Positions 21,001-32,023 are shown, counted from the stretch's first letter. The stretch is 64,000 nucleotides of DNA from Macrotis lagotis (GCF_037893015.1 NC_133666.1:625407852-625471851), one strand, 5' to 3'. Made by a program: numbers and translations. The notes: generated from the letters alone by a model not told the origin.

Positions 21001-23965
21001 AGTTGGATTTCAACTCATCTTCCTGACTCTAGAATCAGCTATCTACTAGGTTACCTAGAAGCTGCCTTATGGCAGGTAGTTAATAAATCCTTACTGATTG
21101 CTTACACAAAATCACAGATATAGTGACTAGTCGAGCATGGATTTGAACAAGAAACTCTTACAAAAAATTTCATCTTTTTTGTTTCCCTGCTATACTTTCT
21201 CCCCACTTTTCCCCACACTAACCCTGTGAGGGGTGAGTAGTAAAATGATTATTATCCCATTTTTAAAGATGAATCAATGATCTCAGAAAGAAAACAGATG
21301 GCTGATAAAAGTCAAAGTGAAAACTCAGGTGCAGGCCCAATGTTTTCAAATGCAGAGTATACCATCACATCAGATGGCCCAGGCAGTAAAATCATACAAT
21401 CATAGACCAAGAGTTGGGCAGGATTTTAGAGATCTTACATCTAACAGATAAAGAAACTAAGAGCCAGGGAAGTCAAAGCACTTGCTCAAGTTCACCCAGA
21501 TGGTAGGTGGCAAAGATAGAAACAAATCTGTGAATGCCTGTTTCCCCTACTTGTAAAATGAAAAATGAGGTTAGGACCGATGAGTTCTAAGGACCCTTCC
21601 AAAGCAGCTAGGTGGTGCAGTGGATACAGCCCTAGCCCTGGAGTCAGAAGAACCTGAGTTCAAATCCCAGTCTTAGACACTTAGCTGTCTGACCCTGGAC
21701 AAGTCACTTAGTACTCTTTGCTTCAGTTTCCTCAACTGTAAAATGAGAAGGGAATGGTAAACCACTCCAGTATCTTTGTCTAAAAAACTCAATGGAGTCA
21801 CAGAGTCAGTTATGACTGAAATGGTTCAACAAACAAAGTACCCTTCTAGTTCTGGTATGTCTTACCTCTAGAATCAGCCTCCCTTGTGCTGGTAAAAAGA
21901 GCAAAAGGGAGAAATGGAGTAGGTTAGGAACTGGGGAGTAGAGGTGGCCTTGTGATCTTTTGCCAGGCACCTGAGGAAATAATTACATATGATGTCCCTA
22001 GGACCTGGTGGGCCTCGAGGAGGTTGCCTTATCTCAGTTCCACTTACTCCTGGAGGATTTTGCTGTCTGTGGTCTGTGGAAAGCCAAAATCCATGAGCTC
22101 ATCCAACAGTTCATAGACTATGACGAAATTGTCTCTGATGCTCTCCTCCTCTAGCTCCTTGAAGTACTCAGAGAATACCTGTGAGGGAGGGGAAACACAT
22201 GGGTTGGGGATGGGGAGGCAGGTGGAATAATCAGAATCCTTCCTCCAGAGGGCATATCAGAAAGTTAAGGACTAGAAAATGGAACTAGGGCTCTCACCTC
22301 CACAGCCTTGTAGAGGAATGAATACACCAGGGAAGCATTGGCATTCTTGAGCGTAGTGGCTACCACTGTTAGCAATCTAAGGTCAAGGAAAAGGCACCAA
22401 CATGATGGGGTGGGGGAGTGATACAGGAAATACTATCCCCACCCCCATTCTCTTTCTGCCAATCTGCAGCCCTCCCAACCCCAACAATGGAGTTCCTGCC
22501 ACAGATCTCAATGTTAGCTCTTGACTGACCTTGTGATACGGGGTATACCACTCCCCTCTTTGAATCCTCATTCACTTCACAGTTCTAAACCATGGGACAG
22601 GTGAAGAAGACCCTAGTCAGTCTTTGGGTGATATGATGTAGTGGAAGGAACACTGGGTATTGGAATCAATCAGAGGGTTTGGATAGGAATGCCTAATCTG
22701 TATTTGACTACTGCAGTAAACCTTCCCTGAATAACTGAAAGGGTTTTACTAGATTATCTCAAAATACTCTAAATCCTATAAACAAAGATGAAGGGCTACT
22801 TTGAAAGTAGGAGAGGAAGGAAAATTTGGTGCAATGAAAAAGAGTGTATTTTTGTCTTAGGTTTGTGTGCACTTCTGACACTGAAAATTTTGTGTACTCT
22901 GGCTAGGTCATTTCATCCCTCAGTCTTAATTTTCTTATTTGTAAAATTATAAAAAGGATGAACTTCCCTTCTTTATCCCCTTCCCAGGTCTGTTGTTCTA
23001 AGCGTCTCATGAGATGTGTAGAAAATACTTTGTAACTATAAAAAATCATTAAAAAAAACCCAAAAGTATATAAACTACTTTGTAACCATAAAAAGAGGTC
23101 TGAAGACCCAAGATCAGTGATCTTAGGTCTGGGCTAGAGCATCAGGGAGGCTGAACAGACAAGGACACAATCCACTTTTTCCAAAGCCCGGGAACAAGGA
23201 ACCAGGCAGCCACGACTGTGGGCCAGGTTTTGGAACCCAGAGGCAGCTCTAACATGATTGCCTTCCACCCCAGTCCCACTTCCCTCTCCCCAAAGCTGTG
23301 GCAGAAGAAAGGATGCAGTAAAGATTGCTGTGTTTGATCCACAAGAAGTGCACTCTGCCGTGGGTCAGCAGGGGGGTCAGGGCTCCCTCTTCTTCCTTCT
23401 GCATCAGCAAGGGCATGAAGTGGTCAATCTCTGCCATGTTCACATCCCCCTTGTAGTTCCGACAGATCAATGGCTGGTAAATAGGAATAGGAGGACCGGA
23501 GTGAGGTTGCTCCCCAGTCCTAGCCCCACCCCTTTTCCTTTGCTCAGCACTTTCATCACACCCAGTGGGAGAACCTGTGGTCACCTGGGGTGGGGGGTGG
23601 GGAGAAAGGAGGGCCCTCACTCGCAAACGGGGTTAGAAGGCCTCCCTTTCCAGGGAACTCTGCCCTCTTTCCAGCTGCTCGACCTCTGGGGCAGTAATGG
23701 GCCCAAAAGCCCGGTCACTCGGGACGTCTAGATTCTTCCCTTCGGTCACCTAAAAGGGCCTCTGGGTCCTGCAGAGGATCCCAACTCCTAGGACCGCACC
23801 TGAGGCCCGGCAGGCATGCCCCTGTCAGGGTCTGGGACTGGTCCGTCTCCCCCTCCTCCCGCAGGTCTTCCCAGCTCAGCACTCTCTGGCACCCCAGCAC
23901 CTGGGCAGGTGGGCTTCGCTCACCTTCCCCTTCATGTCCAGAATGAACACGGCCGAGGCAGACAT
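14493..23965 (-). CDS. AP1M2: AP1M2, AP-1 clathrin adaptor mu-2 (mu1B) subunit
   Basis: Medium chain of the epithelial AP-1B adaptor. It reads YxxPhi and basolateral sorting signals at recycling endosomes/TGN. Twelve coding exons: 23924-23965, 23317-23473, 22298-22365, 22048-22178, 20644-20791, 20061-20187, 19100-19242, 18916-18987, 17919-18077, 17352-17477, 15579-15654 and 14493-14515. They total exactly 423 aa, the human length, starting MSASAVFILDMKGK and ending ITQSGDYQLRTS. Residues 1-140 are the longin-like N-terminal domain (HFMPLLMQKEEEG, HFLWIKHSNLY, KELEEESIRDNFVIVYELLDE). From about 165 on is the mu-homology domain (RVPPTVTNAVSWRSEGIKYKKNEVFIDV, LSGMPELRLGLNDRVLFE, HSRVEIMVKAKGQFKKQSVAN, GGKEYLMRAHFGLPSV). 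The close paralogue AP1M1 is excluded by mu-2-type residues such as FELTGR and EIPYFTVSGIQ. All introns are GT-AG except intron 2 (see separate entry). Confidence 0.97.
14552..15356 (+). mobile_element. LINE-1 3' end
   Basis: 5'-truncated L1 in the last intron of AP1M2, antisense to it. The plus-strand translation around 14724 reads AKIWKLRECPSIGEWLNKLWYM, which is the ORF2 C-terminus, followed by a 3' UTR to about 15350 (AATATCAATAAAAAA). It is older than the copy at 7925 by its mutations. Confidence 0.8.
16170..16332 (-). repeat. Marsupial tRNA-derived SINE
   Basis: Full-length minus-strand copy in AP1M2 intron 10, ending CCACCTAGCTGCCCC. Confidence 0.9.
16393..16560 (+). repeat. CORE-SINE, old copy
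   Basis: AGCTAGGTGGCACCAGAGGG head and GTGACCTTGGGGAAGTCAC core. Confidence 0.6.
16561..16830 (-). repeat. CORE-SINE interrupted by a younger SINE
   Basis: TTGTTGTTCAG ... GGAGTTTTCTTGGCAAAGATACTG is the reversed tail of the long CORE-SINE type, split by the SINE at 16582-16749. Confidence 0.65.
16582..16749 (-). repeat. Marsupial tRNA-derived SINE nested in CORE-SINE
   Basis: Full-length, with 14-base target duplication TGTTGTTCAGTTTT at 16568-16581 and 16750-16763. Confidence 0.92.
17625..17750 (-). repeat. MIR-like remnant
   Basis: Old CORE fragment (CTCAAGGTCACACAG) in AP1M2 intron 9. Confidence 0.45.
18110..18900. other. AP1M2 intron 8, no recognised element
   Basis: Single-copy-looking intron sequence; short open frames here show no family resemblance. 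Confidence 0.4.
19285..19790. repeat. Ancient repeats: CORE-SINE, unassigned mammal-wide repeat, MIR
   Basis: A plus CORE fragment to about 19395, then a stretch with CATAGACCCTTTGGCAGGCC and TAATGTCTTTGAATGCAC that I recognise as a type of old interspersed repeat but cannot name, then a minus MIR fragment. Confidence 0.4.
20390..20580 (-). repeat. Marsupial tRNA-derived SINE
   Basis: Minus-strand copy in AP1M2 intron 5 with a 17-base target duplication (TGACTAGTGATAATTCT, one mismatch) at 20373-20389 and 20581-20597. Confidence 0.92.
20890..21065 (-). repeat. MIR/CORE-SINE
   Basis: CCCATTTTACAGATGGGAGAA and AGTCACATAGTTAAGTATCTG in AP1M2 intron 4. Confidence 0.6.
21395..21530 (-). repeat. 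MIR-like remnant
   Basis: Old fragment with AGATAAAGAAACTAAGAGCC and GCTCAAGTTCACCCAG. Confidence 0.45.
21604..21837 (+). repeat. CORE-SINE, long marsupial type, near complete
   Basis: tRNA-like head, CORE, and tail ending in ACTGAAATGGTTCAACAAAC. The best-preserved copy of this family in the window. Confidence 0.8.
22366..23316 (-). other. AP1M2: AP1M2 intron 2, U12-type with GC-AG ends
   Basis: After ...SNLY + T the intron opens GCATCCTTTC, which is the U12 donor consensus RTATCCTTT with T to C at its second base. Upstream of the acceptor, TTCCTTGAC (22382-22390) matches the U12 branch-site consensus TTCCTTRAY perfectly. It lies about 17 nt from the AACAG acceptor, and there is no polypyrimidine tract. 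The frame forces this boundary: T|TG makes the Leu of LYLVATT, as in human. Confidence 0.8.
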
Positions 23966-24130
23966 GGCGGTGGCGCGTCTGGTCCGGGCCCAGGCCAGGC
24001 CGGGGGCAATAGGGAGATCTTCGGCGCTTCCTCCTTCCTACAGAGGCCGCGTCACCTCACCCAGGTAGGAGCCCAGGTCCAGGTGAGTGGCTCTTAAAGG
24101 GGAGGTGACCCAGGTGAGCCACTTCCTCTG
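23966..24130 (-). promoter_or_regulatory. AP1M2: AP1M2 promoter with CAGGTG E-boxes
   Basis: Immediate upstream flank of the AP1M2 ATG (23965). Two CAGGTG E-boxes lie at 24080-24085 and 24111-24116. Two more E-box hexamers, CACCTG at 23898-23903 and CAGGTG at 23906-23911, sit in the start of intron 1. This pattern resembles ZEB/SNAIL-regulated epithelial promoters. The transcription start itself is not resolved. Confidence 0.45.
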
Positions 24131-25290
24131 CCGACAGAAATTCTCCTCCTGCCCTGGGCGGAGTTAGGGAGGGATCCTAGGGTCCTGGATTTGAAGAGGG
24201 AGGGAACTTTTTATTTTCTTTGACTTCAACTTCCTTCTTTTTTTTTTAGATAAGGAAACAAACACTGGGAACAGGTAGTAAACTTCCCAAAGTCACCCAC
24301 TAGCAGAGCAGGTCTTGGAACACTCCGATTTCCTCGGATTTTTTGACAAATTCAATTTACTATCACTAACAATACATTCCCAAAAAGGAATTATGCAAAC
24401 AAAGAGGTGTATAGGATAGCAGAGAAATGTTCCTCCGGAAAAGAAAGCGAGGAGGCTGAGAGCTAGAGCCAGGGTCAACTTCTGGACAGTTGGTTTGCTG
24501 TCCTGGTGTCCTAGGGATGTGGGGGAAACCAGATAAGGAGGGCATGTTAGATGACGGCCTGGGGGGGGAGTCTAGTTTTCATTTCTAGAAAATTAAAAAT
24601 TTCTTTCCTCTTGCCCACCCTCCCTCCCCTCATCTCCCTTTCTTCTCTCCTCTACCCCTTCCTCTCTTCCTCTTCCATCTCCCTTCCCTTTCTTTGACCC
24701 AGGATGCACAGCCAAACTCACTGTATGTAAAGTAAAGAAGGAGTCCTAAGTTAGTGCAAAGCCCTTTGAAGACATCTACTCTTAGGTCTTCCCGTTCCTG
24801 GGTGCCCCAGATCCAGGATCATGGAGTTAAGTTGTCAAACCTAAAATAGGATTGTAGCTCCCTTACTGGAGTGTGTTGGGTAGCCCATACAAAGGAGGAG
24901 GCTAGAGACCTCAGCATCTTCTCTTCTCAGCAGTTACTTCTCTCTTGGAACTTTGGGGACTGATTAATCATCCATCCAAATCTTCAATTTCTCTGTCTGC
25001 GAGTATTTATTTTGAATGTTTATGGTTATTCTAAAATTTCCCACCACCTTTATTTCTTTAACTCTTTTTTTCCCCACATTTTTAAATAGTTTATTTTAAA
25101 CAACATTACACATCAATGTAGTTAAATGTGCTTTGTGTCTAGGAGAGGTCATCAGCTCCAATCATTTTAAACAAAAATTTCTATATTCCTACTATTTGCT
25201 GATCCCTCCAGAAGCAGGAAAATGTTTCAGGAAAGGAGATATTTTTCTTTTCTTTTCTTTTCTTTTTAACCTTTATTTTCTTCTATATTT
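24131..25290. other. Intergenic, no gene recognised
   Basis: Between the AP1M2 promoter and the first SINE of the intergenic block; pyrimidine-rich at 24600-24700. Confidence 0.4.
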
Positions 25291-25300
25291 TATTTATTTA

Positions 25301-25442
25301 TTAGGGGGGGTGGCTAGGCAATGGGGTTAAGTGACTTGCCCAAGGTCACATAGGTAATTATTAAGTGTATGAGGCTAGATTTGAACTCAGATACTCCTGA
25401 CTCCAGGGCCGGTGCTCTGTCCAATCTGCTACCTAGGGGCCC
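25301..25442 (-). repeat. Marsupial tRNA-derived SINE, 3'-shortened
   Basis: Minus-strand copy lacking the GCAA-type 3' end. Confidence 0.8.
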
Positions 25443-25528
25443 CAAAAGTAGATATTTTTCAAAAGATTTTGGTCAACCATTTTTTTTTTACTTTTAAAAT
25501 GCTTTATTAAAGCCCCTCAAGGGGGCGG

Positions 25529-25698
25529 TTAGGTGGCAGCTAGGTGGTACAGTGGATAGAGCACTGGCCTTGGAGTCAGGAGTACCTGAGTTCAAATCCG
25601 ACCTCAGACACTTAATAATTACCTAACTGTGTGGCCTTGGGCAAGCCACTTTACCCCATTGCCTTGAAAAATCTAAAAAAAATTAAAAAAATAAAAAG
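25529..25698 (+). repeat. Marsupial tRNA-derived SINE with doubled head
   Basis: The first bases read GGTTAGGTGG then CAGCTAGGTGG, a short direct duplication of the 5' head, followed by a normal body and A-rich tail. Confidence 0.85.
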
Positions 25699-26067
25699 CT
25701 TTCCCCTCCTAAATCTGTCACTATTTATCAATTCTCTTCCCTGACACAGAAATCTTGCTTTTAACAAATATATAGCTGTACATCAAGCCAGACACATCAA
25801 GATATCTGAGGATGCACATTTGGTTCTGTATTTCTAGTCCAAGGATTCTCAATCTGTCACTACGTATCTAGTGGATTCTCAACTTTTGGGGTTCTTTGAA
25901 CTCTTTTCAGCAGCAATGACAAAATGTGTCGTGAACCCTCAGGATCATTTTATATATAAAACATTCTGCAATTATTTACTGATTAGGGCATCATTAAAAA
26001 ATTTTTAAATTGAACTCCTTTGGTAGAACAGCAGAAGGAAATAAGCATTTATTAAGTTCCTGCTATG

Positions 26068-26285
26068 TGCCAGCTAGGTGGTACAGAAGATATAGTATCA
26101 GACCTGGAGTCAGGAAGTTCTGAATTCAAATCTAGCCTCTTACTAGCTGTGTGACCTGAACATTTCTTAACCTTGTTTGCCTCAGTTTCCTCATCTGTAA
26201 AAGGAGTTGGAGAAGAAAATGGCAAGCCACTCTAGTATCTTTACCAAGCAAACCCTAAATGGGGTTGGACACGACTAAAAATTAC
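26068..26285 (+). repeat. CORE-SINE, long marsupial type
   Basis: Head CAGCTAGGTGGTACAG and tail TCTAGTATCTTTACCAAGCA. Confidence 0.75.
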
Positions 26286-26291
26286 TATGGA

Positions 26292-26445
26292 GGGGTGGCT
26301 AGGTGGCACAGTGGATAGAGCACCAGCTCTGGAGTCAGGAGGACCTGAGTTCAATTCTGGCCTCAAGCACTTAATGATTACCTAGCTGTGTGGCCTTGGG
26401 CAAGCCACTTAACCCCATTTGCCTTGCAAAAACCTAAAAAAAAAT
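26292..26445 (+). repeat. Marsupial tRNA-derived SINE
   Basis: Full-length, with target duplication AAAATTACTATGGA / AAAATTACTGTGGA; inserted at the end of the CORE-SINE before it. Confidence 0.92.
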
Positions 26446-26489
26446 TACTGTGGAATAAGAAGTATGTGTCATAAACTGTGAATTTTTGT

Positions 26490-26780
26490 ATTTTTTTTTT
26501 GAAGCATGAGGGTTAAATGACTTGCCCAAGGTCACATAGCTAGTAAGTATGAGTTTGTGAGGACACATTTGAACTCAGGTCCTCCTGACCCTAGGGAGAT
26601 GCCACCTAACTGACTCTTGTGCTAAGTACTTTTACAAATATTACTTTATTTGATCCTCATCGAAATCCTAAAGGATGAGATTGTTAATCTCTATTTTACA
26701 GTTGAAAAAACTGAGGCTCACAGAAGTTAAAGTTTGCCCAAAGTCATACAACCAGTAAGTATCTGAAGTAACATTTGAAC
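26490..26780 (-). repeat. Old SINE and MIR remnants
   Basis: GACTTGCCCAAGGTCACATAGC and TTTTACAGTTGAAAAAACTGAG on the reversed strand. Confidence 0.5.
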
Positions 26781-27520
26781 TCAGGTCTTCCTGACTTGCA
26801 GCCTAGGATTCTATTGATTTTGATAGCTAGCTTCCCTTGGACTTTCAGATTCTCAAGGGAGTTCTGAACTACAACATGGAAACCACAGCTCTCTTCTATC
26901 AACTCTGCCAGAAGCATACATAAATGTGCTTCATCATTAGTGACTGTTTCAGCCACAGTTCAGGGTTCTTCCTGTTGTTCATACTTTGTTTTTGAAAAGG
27001 ATCAATCCCTTCACTTTATTACTATCATGAAATAAATAGTTTTCCTAATTCTATTCACTTCATTTTGCAATCAGTTCATACAGTTCTCCAAATTTCTCAG
27101 AATTTGTCTGATTCCTTCTTTTTTATGGTGCAATCAAATTTTTTTTTTAATTCATATACCCTAGTCACTTTCATTTCCCCAAATATATCCCTCCTGCCTG
27201 AGAGTCAACCTCTGGATACCATTTTATTGCATATATATTACTGTGAGGTCTCCACCCCCAATTTTGGGGCGGAAGTCTGAGGTTATTGCATTCTCCACCC
27301 TCAAACCACCCAGTTCGATGAAAGAACCTGGAAGGGAGATTGATGAGGTGCTGATGGTAGATAACTCCTTTGCTGGAAGTAGGATGAGGAAATTCTGTGT
27401 AAGGCCACCCAGAGTTCTCCCAACAGCAACCAGTAAGGCAAGATAAAGGGAAAGCCTCAGGTGTGGGAGAGCCTGAGGCTTAGAGCAATTTTCTCTCTTA
27501 TCCACAGTGTCATCATGGAA
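26781..27520. other. Intergenic, nothing recognised
   Basis: No gene structure or clear repeat family in this stretch. Confidence 0.4.
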
Positions 27521-27540
27521 AATGGGGACAATAATCCTTG

Positions 27541-27721
27541 GGGGTTTTTTTGTTTTTGTTTTTGTTTTGTTTTAGGTTTTTGCAAGGCAAATGGGGTTAA
27601 GAAGTGGCTTGCCCAAGGCCACACAGCTAGGTTTTTATTAAGTGTCTGAGACCAGATTTGAACCCAGGTGCTCCTGACTCCAGGGCCGGTGCTTTATCCA
27701 CTGTGCCACCTAGCTACCCCT
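27541..27721 (-). repeat. Marsupial tRNA-derived SINE
   Basis: Full-length minus copy with 14-base target duplication GACAATAATCCTTG at 27527-27540 and 27722-27735. Confidence 0.93.
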
Positions 27722-27949
27722 GACAATAATCCTTGTTAGCTACTTCACAGGGCCACTGTGAGAAAAACTATTTTATAAATCTTAATATGCCACAGATGAA
27801 TATTTTGATGAATTTTAATTTGCATCCTTAAGCTGCATCCTTCTCCTGTGTAATTCTACATTTTCCCATAAAATCCTTTATAGAGGTCCTATCCAATGTA
27901 TTAGAGGCCTTCTTCTGGAATTTTTTTTCTCAATTAATTAATTAATTAA

Positions 27950-28107
27950 TTAATGTATTTTAGGTTTTTTTTCCAAGACAGTGGGGTTAAGTGGTTTGCC
28001 CAAGGCCACACAGCTAGGTAATTATTAAGTGTCTGAGGTCATATTTGAACTCAGGTGCTCCTGACTCCAGGGCCTGTGGTCTATCCACTTTGCCACCTAG
28101 CCACCCC
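27950..28107 (-). repeat. Marsupial tRNA-derived SINE
   Basis: Minus copy flanked by AATTTTTTTCTCAATT-type duplications, inserted at the edge of the L1 that follows. Confidence 0.88.
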
Positions 28108-28109
28108 AA

Positions 28110-29118
28110 TTTTTTTCTCAATTTAAATATTTATTTGTTTTTCCAACAGCATGCGCTCGTAGTTTTCACATTTTTCCCAATTGATATTTTCTTTTATTTT
28201 TCCATTTATATGTTATGAAAGCTTTTCAACATTCATCCACATGCATATGAATATTAATAAGTTACATAATTTCCTTCTACCCTTCCTTCCCACAGCAAAT
28301 AATCTGATGAACATGGTACATATATATTTGTGTTTAACATGTTTTCAAATTAGTCATTTTCTGTATGAGGAATTAGTACTAAAGGGGAAAAAAAGAAAAT
28401 CATAAGATTGGAAGGGAAAACATAAGAGAAATTTTTAAAAAGTGAATGTAGTGGGGCAGGTAGGTGCTGCAGCGGATAGAGTACTGGCCCTGGAGTCAGG
28501 AGTACCTGGAGTCATGGTTCAATTCTGGCCTCAGACACTTCATAATTACCTAGCTGTGTGGCCCTGAGCAAGCCACTTAACCCCATTTGCTTTGCAAAAA
28601 CCTTTAAAAAAAAAGTGAATGTAGTGTTAAACCAGATTCTTTTGGGTTTTGTTTTGTTTTTCTGTCTCTGGATATGGATATCATTGTTCACCACAGATCT
28701 CCCGGGGTTGTGTTAGCTCTCTGAACTGCTGAAAGGAGCTGCATCATCAAGGTTGATCATCTCACAATGTTGTAAACATATACAATGTTCTCTTGGTTCT
28801 GCTCCCTTTGCTCAGCATTAGGTCCTGTCATTCGTTTCGTGTTTCTCTAGAGTCTAACCATTCTTATAGAAGGTTTCTTATAGAACTCCATAATATTCAT
28901 GTACCATAACTTGTTCAGCCTCAATTGATAGCATTCTTTCAATTTTCAATTCTTTGCCACTACAGAAAGAGCTGCAATGAATATTTTGAAACATGTGGGA
29001 CTTTTCCCATTTTTTATGATTTCTCCTGGATATAGGCCTAGTATTAGTAGTGCTGGGTATGAATCTTTTATATTGCTCTTTGGGCATAGTTCCATATTGC
29101 TTTCCAGAATTCAACAAT
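28110..29118 (-). mobile_element. LINE-1 3' end, split by a SINE
   Basis: Minus-strand L1: 3' UTR from about 28110 and the ORF2 end near 28870-29110 (reverse translation contains GEKSHMFQNIHCSSF-like ORF2 tail frames). A SINE at 28454-28610 divides it. Confidence 0.8.
28454..28610 (+). repeat. Marsupial tRNA-derived SINE inside L1
   Basis: Full-length plus copy with target duplication AAAAGTGAATGTAGTG on both sides (ends at 28453 and 28626). Confidence 0.93.
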
Positions 29119-29519
29119 CATTTTTTTTTGCAAGGTTTTTGAGTTATACATTTTTCTCCCTCCCTCCTTTCTTTCCCCTCTTCCCCCTGACAGCCCCCCC
29201 TGAGACTTTTAACACCATCTGAATTATGTAGGGTTTGGGTTTTAAAAAAATTCATATGCATTATACATTGGGTCTTTACAACATCCTGAGATTATAGGCA
29301 TTACTTCCACCTAGAAGGATCAGAGCCTATGGTATAAAATAAAATCTTGAACTAAGAGGTTGAATGATTGGGCTTCCAATCCCTAATCAGACACTTCCAC
29401 ATTGTGTAATGCTAGGCAAGCCATTGAACTTATGATCCTTAAGGCTACTCTCTAGGATTTACCTCTAAATTTCTAGATTAGTCATTAAATATTCATTAAG
29501 TTCCTATCATATGTCCAGT

Positions 29520-29672
29520 TGTTGTTGTTGTTCAGTCATGTCCTTGTGACTCCATTTGAGGTTTTCTTGGCAAAGATGCTAGAGTAGTTTGCCGTTTCCT
29601 TCACATTTTACAGTTGAAGAAACTGAGACAAACAGACTAAGAAGGTCACACAGCTAGTGTCAGAGGTTCATA
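29520..29672 (-). repeat. CORE-SINE, long type
   Basis: GTTGTTCAGTCATGTCC ... TTTTACAGTTGAAGAAACTG, reversed. Confidence 0.7.
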
Positions 29673-29829
29673 TACTGTTCTGAGTGCTAGAGATACAAAG
29701 AAGGTCAAAAGACCATCTTTGTTCTCTAGAGATTCACCAGTCTGATGGGGAAGACAACATGTAACCAGCTAAGTACAAACATGATAAATATAGGATCGTT
29801 TGGAAATAATCAATAGAGGAAAGGCATTT

Positions 29830-30685
29830 GAATCAAAGGGATTAACCAGAGACCAGGGATGAACCAAAGGGATGAACCAGAGACTTCATTCTTTGGCTTA
29901 TATACCAAGGAAGTTATGTATAAGAAAAAAGTCCCATATACTCCAAAATAAGTAGAGAGCAGCATTTTAAGTGATAAGAGTTGGAAACAAAGTAGATTCC
30001 CATTGATTGGGGATGGTTGGGGAAGGGTCAAACAAATGTGGAACCTGAATATAAGGGAATACTACAATACTATAAGAAATTATGTATGGGATGGATACAG
30101 AGAAGTATAAAAAGATTTATGTGGACCATACAGATTGAAGTAAACAGAGCCAAGAAAACACTATATACAGTGATTAAAACAATGAACATGGAAAAAAACA
30201 ATAACACACCGATAAATCAAAAGGAAATGTAATAAAATTATAATGATCAAAGGTATGTGTTTGTCTGTTTGTGTGTCTGTCTCTGTGTGTTTCTGTGCAT
30301 CTAGTGGCATAGTAGATACAGCACTTGCCCTGCAGTTTATAGGACCTGAGTTCAAATTTGACTTCAGACACTTACTCGCTGTGTAGCTGTGTGACACTGA
30401 GCAAGTCATTTAATCCTGATTACATCCCCTACCAAAAAAAGGAGAAAAAAATAAAGGAGAATTCCAAAGAAGAAATATGAGAAGACATCCCCAACCTGCC
30501 TGGGAGATCCACAAGTATTACACATTGCAAGTATTTTTGGACTTTCTCAATGCATCAATGAATTGTGCTGACTCCCTTCCCTTCTAAAAATTACTGTTTT
30601 TCACATGGGATAGCTATAGGGAGACATCCATGGTTATGTAAGAATCAGATACAATCAATAAAAATTTATATTTTATAAAAGATTT
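29830..30685 (+). mobile_element. Diverged LINE (L1-like) 3' end with a CORE-SINE inside
   Basis: AAACAGAGCCAAGAAAACAC and ATTGATTGGGGATGGTTGG match the L1 ORF2 tail region at the DNA level. The 3' part appears to continue past the SINE at 30298-30440 to AATCAATAAAAATT. Confidence 0.6.
30298..30440 (+). repeat. CORE-SINE inside LINE
   Basis: CTAGTGGCATAGTAGATACAG head and GCTGTGTGACACTGAGCAAG body. Confidence 0.65.
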
Positions 30686-30703
30686 TTAAAAAATCAAGAT
30701 TGG

Positions 30704-30850
30704 GGGCAGCTAGGTGGTTCAGTGGATAGAGCACTGGCCCTGGAGTCAGGAGTACCTGAGTTCAAATCCAGTCTCAGACACTTAATAATTACCTAGTTGT
30801 GTGGCCTTGGGCAAGCCACTTAACCCCATTGCCTTGCAAAAAATAAAAAA
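30704..30850 (+). repeat. Marsupial tRNA-derived SINE
   Basis: Full-length, with target duplication AAATCAAGATTGG / AAATTAAGATTGG. Confidence 0.92.
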
Positions 30851-31051
30851 AAAATTAAGATTGGCAGCAACAGCTACTGTGAAAAAATATGGAAGTAACC
30901 TTTATGATGAACTTGTGATAAAGAATGTGATCCACCCAAGACAGAGCTGATGATAACAGAACACAGATTGAAACACATTTTTTTCTCTTTCTTTAGCTTT
31001 ATTTCTCATGAGGTTTTATATTTTTGCGGGGAAGGGGGTATTATGTTTACT

Positions 31052-31213
31052 CTTTTTTTTTTTTTTTTTAGATTTTTGCAAGGTAAATGGGGTTAAGTGG
31101 CTTGCCCAAGGCCACACAGCTAGGTAATTATTAAGTGTCTGAGACCGGATTTGAACCCAGGTACTCCTGACTCCAAGACCAGTGCTTTATCCACTACACC
31201 ACCTAGCTGCCCC
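31052..31213 (-). repeat. Marsupial tRNA-derived SINE
   Basis: Full-length minus copy flanked by ATGTTTACTCTT on both sides. Confidence 0.93.
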
Positions 31214-31530
31214 ATGTTTACTCTTAAACAAGAATATTTTAGTAATGAGTAAATAAATTAAAGAGAATTAAAAAAATTAAGACTGGGAAAGGTTTCTTGC
31301 AAGAGGTAGATTTTAACTGAGAATTGAAGGAAATCTAGAGAAATCAGGAGGGACAGATGAAGAGGAAGACAGTTGCAGCCAGTGAAAATATCCAGAGTTG
31401 AGAGATGACCATCTAATGTGGTCATTAATGTGTCATTAATGTGTCATGTTGTCATCTAATATGAGGAGCAGCTAAGAGATCAGTGTCACTGGAGCACTGA
31501 GGACATGGATGTAACACTAAGAAGGGTTAA

Positions 31531-31680
31531 AGGGCAGCTAGGTGATTCAGTAGATAAAGACCTGACCCTGGAGTCATGAGTACCTGAGTTCAAATCCAGC
31601 CTCAGACACTACTTAATAATTACTTAATTGTGTGACCTTGGGCAAGTCACTTAAGCCCATTGCCTTGCCAAAAAAAAAAA
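31531..31680 (+). repeat. Marsupial tRNA-derived SINE
   Basis: Full-length plus copy; no clear target duplication seen. Confidence 0.88.
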
Positions 31681-31868
31681 GACTGGCTTATCCGCCTCCC
31701 CCAAGGTAACAAAATTTAAGTATAACCTCAATACATATTTACTGACTGTTCATAGATAAGGAAATGGAAGCTTATAGAGGCTATATGACTTGTCTATGGT
31801 CATACAATCTGTAAGAATCAGAAGCAGAATTTGAACATAGGTCTCTCTTGGCTTCAAGTCCTTCATTT

Positions 31869-32023
31869 TTTTTTTTGAGGTTTTTGCAAGGCAAATGGGG
31901 TTAAGTGGCTTGCCCGAGGCCACACAGCTAGGTCATTATTAAGTGACTGAGGTTGGATTTGAACCCAGGTACTCCTGACTCCAGGGCCCCGGTGCTTTAT
32001 CCACTGCGCCACCTAGCCTTCCC
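31869..32023 (-). repeat. Marsupial tRNA-derived SINE
   Basis: Minus copy with target duplication TCAAGTCCTTCATTT. Confidence 0.93.
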
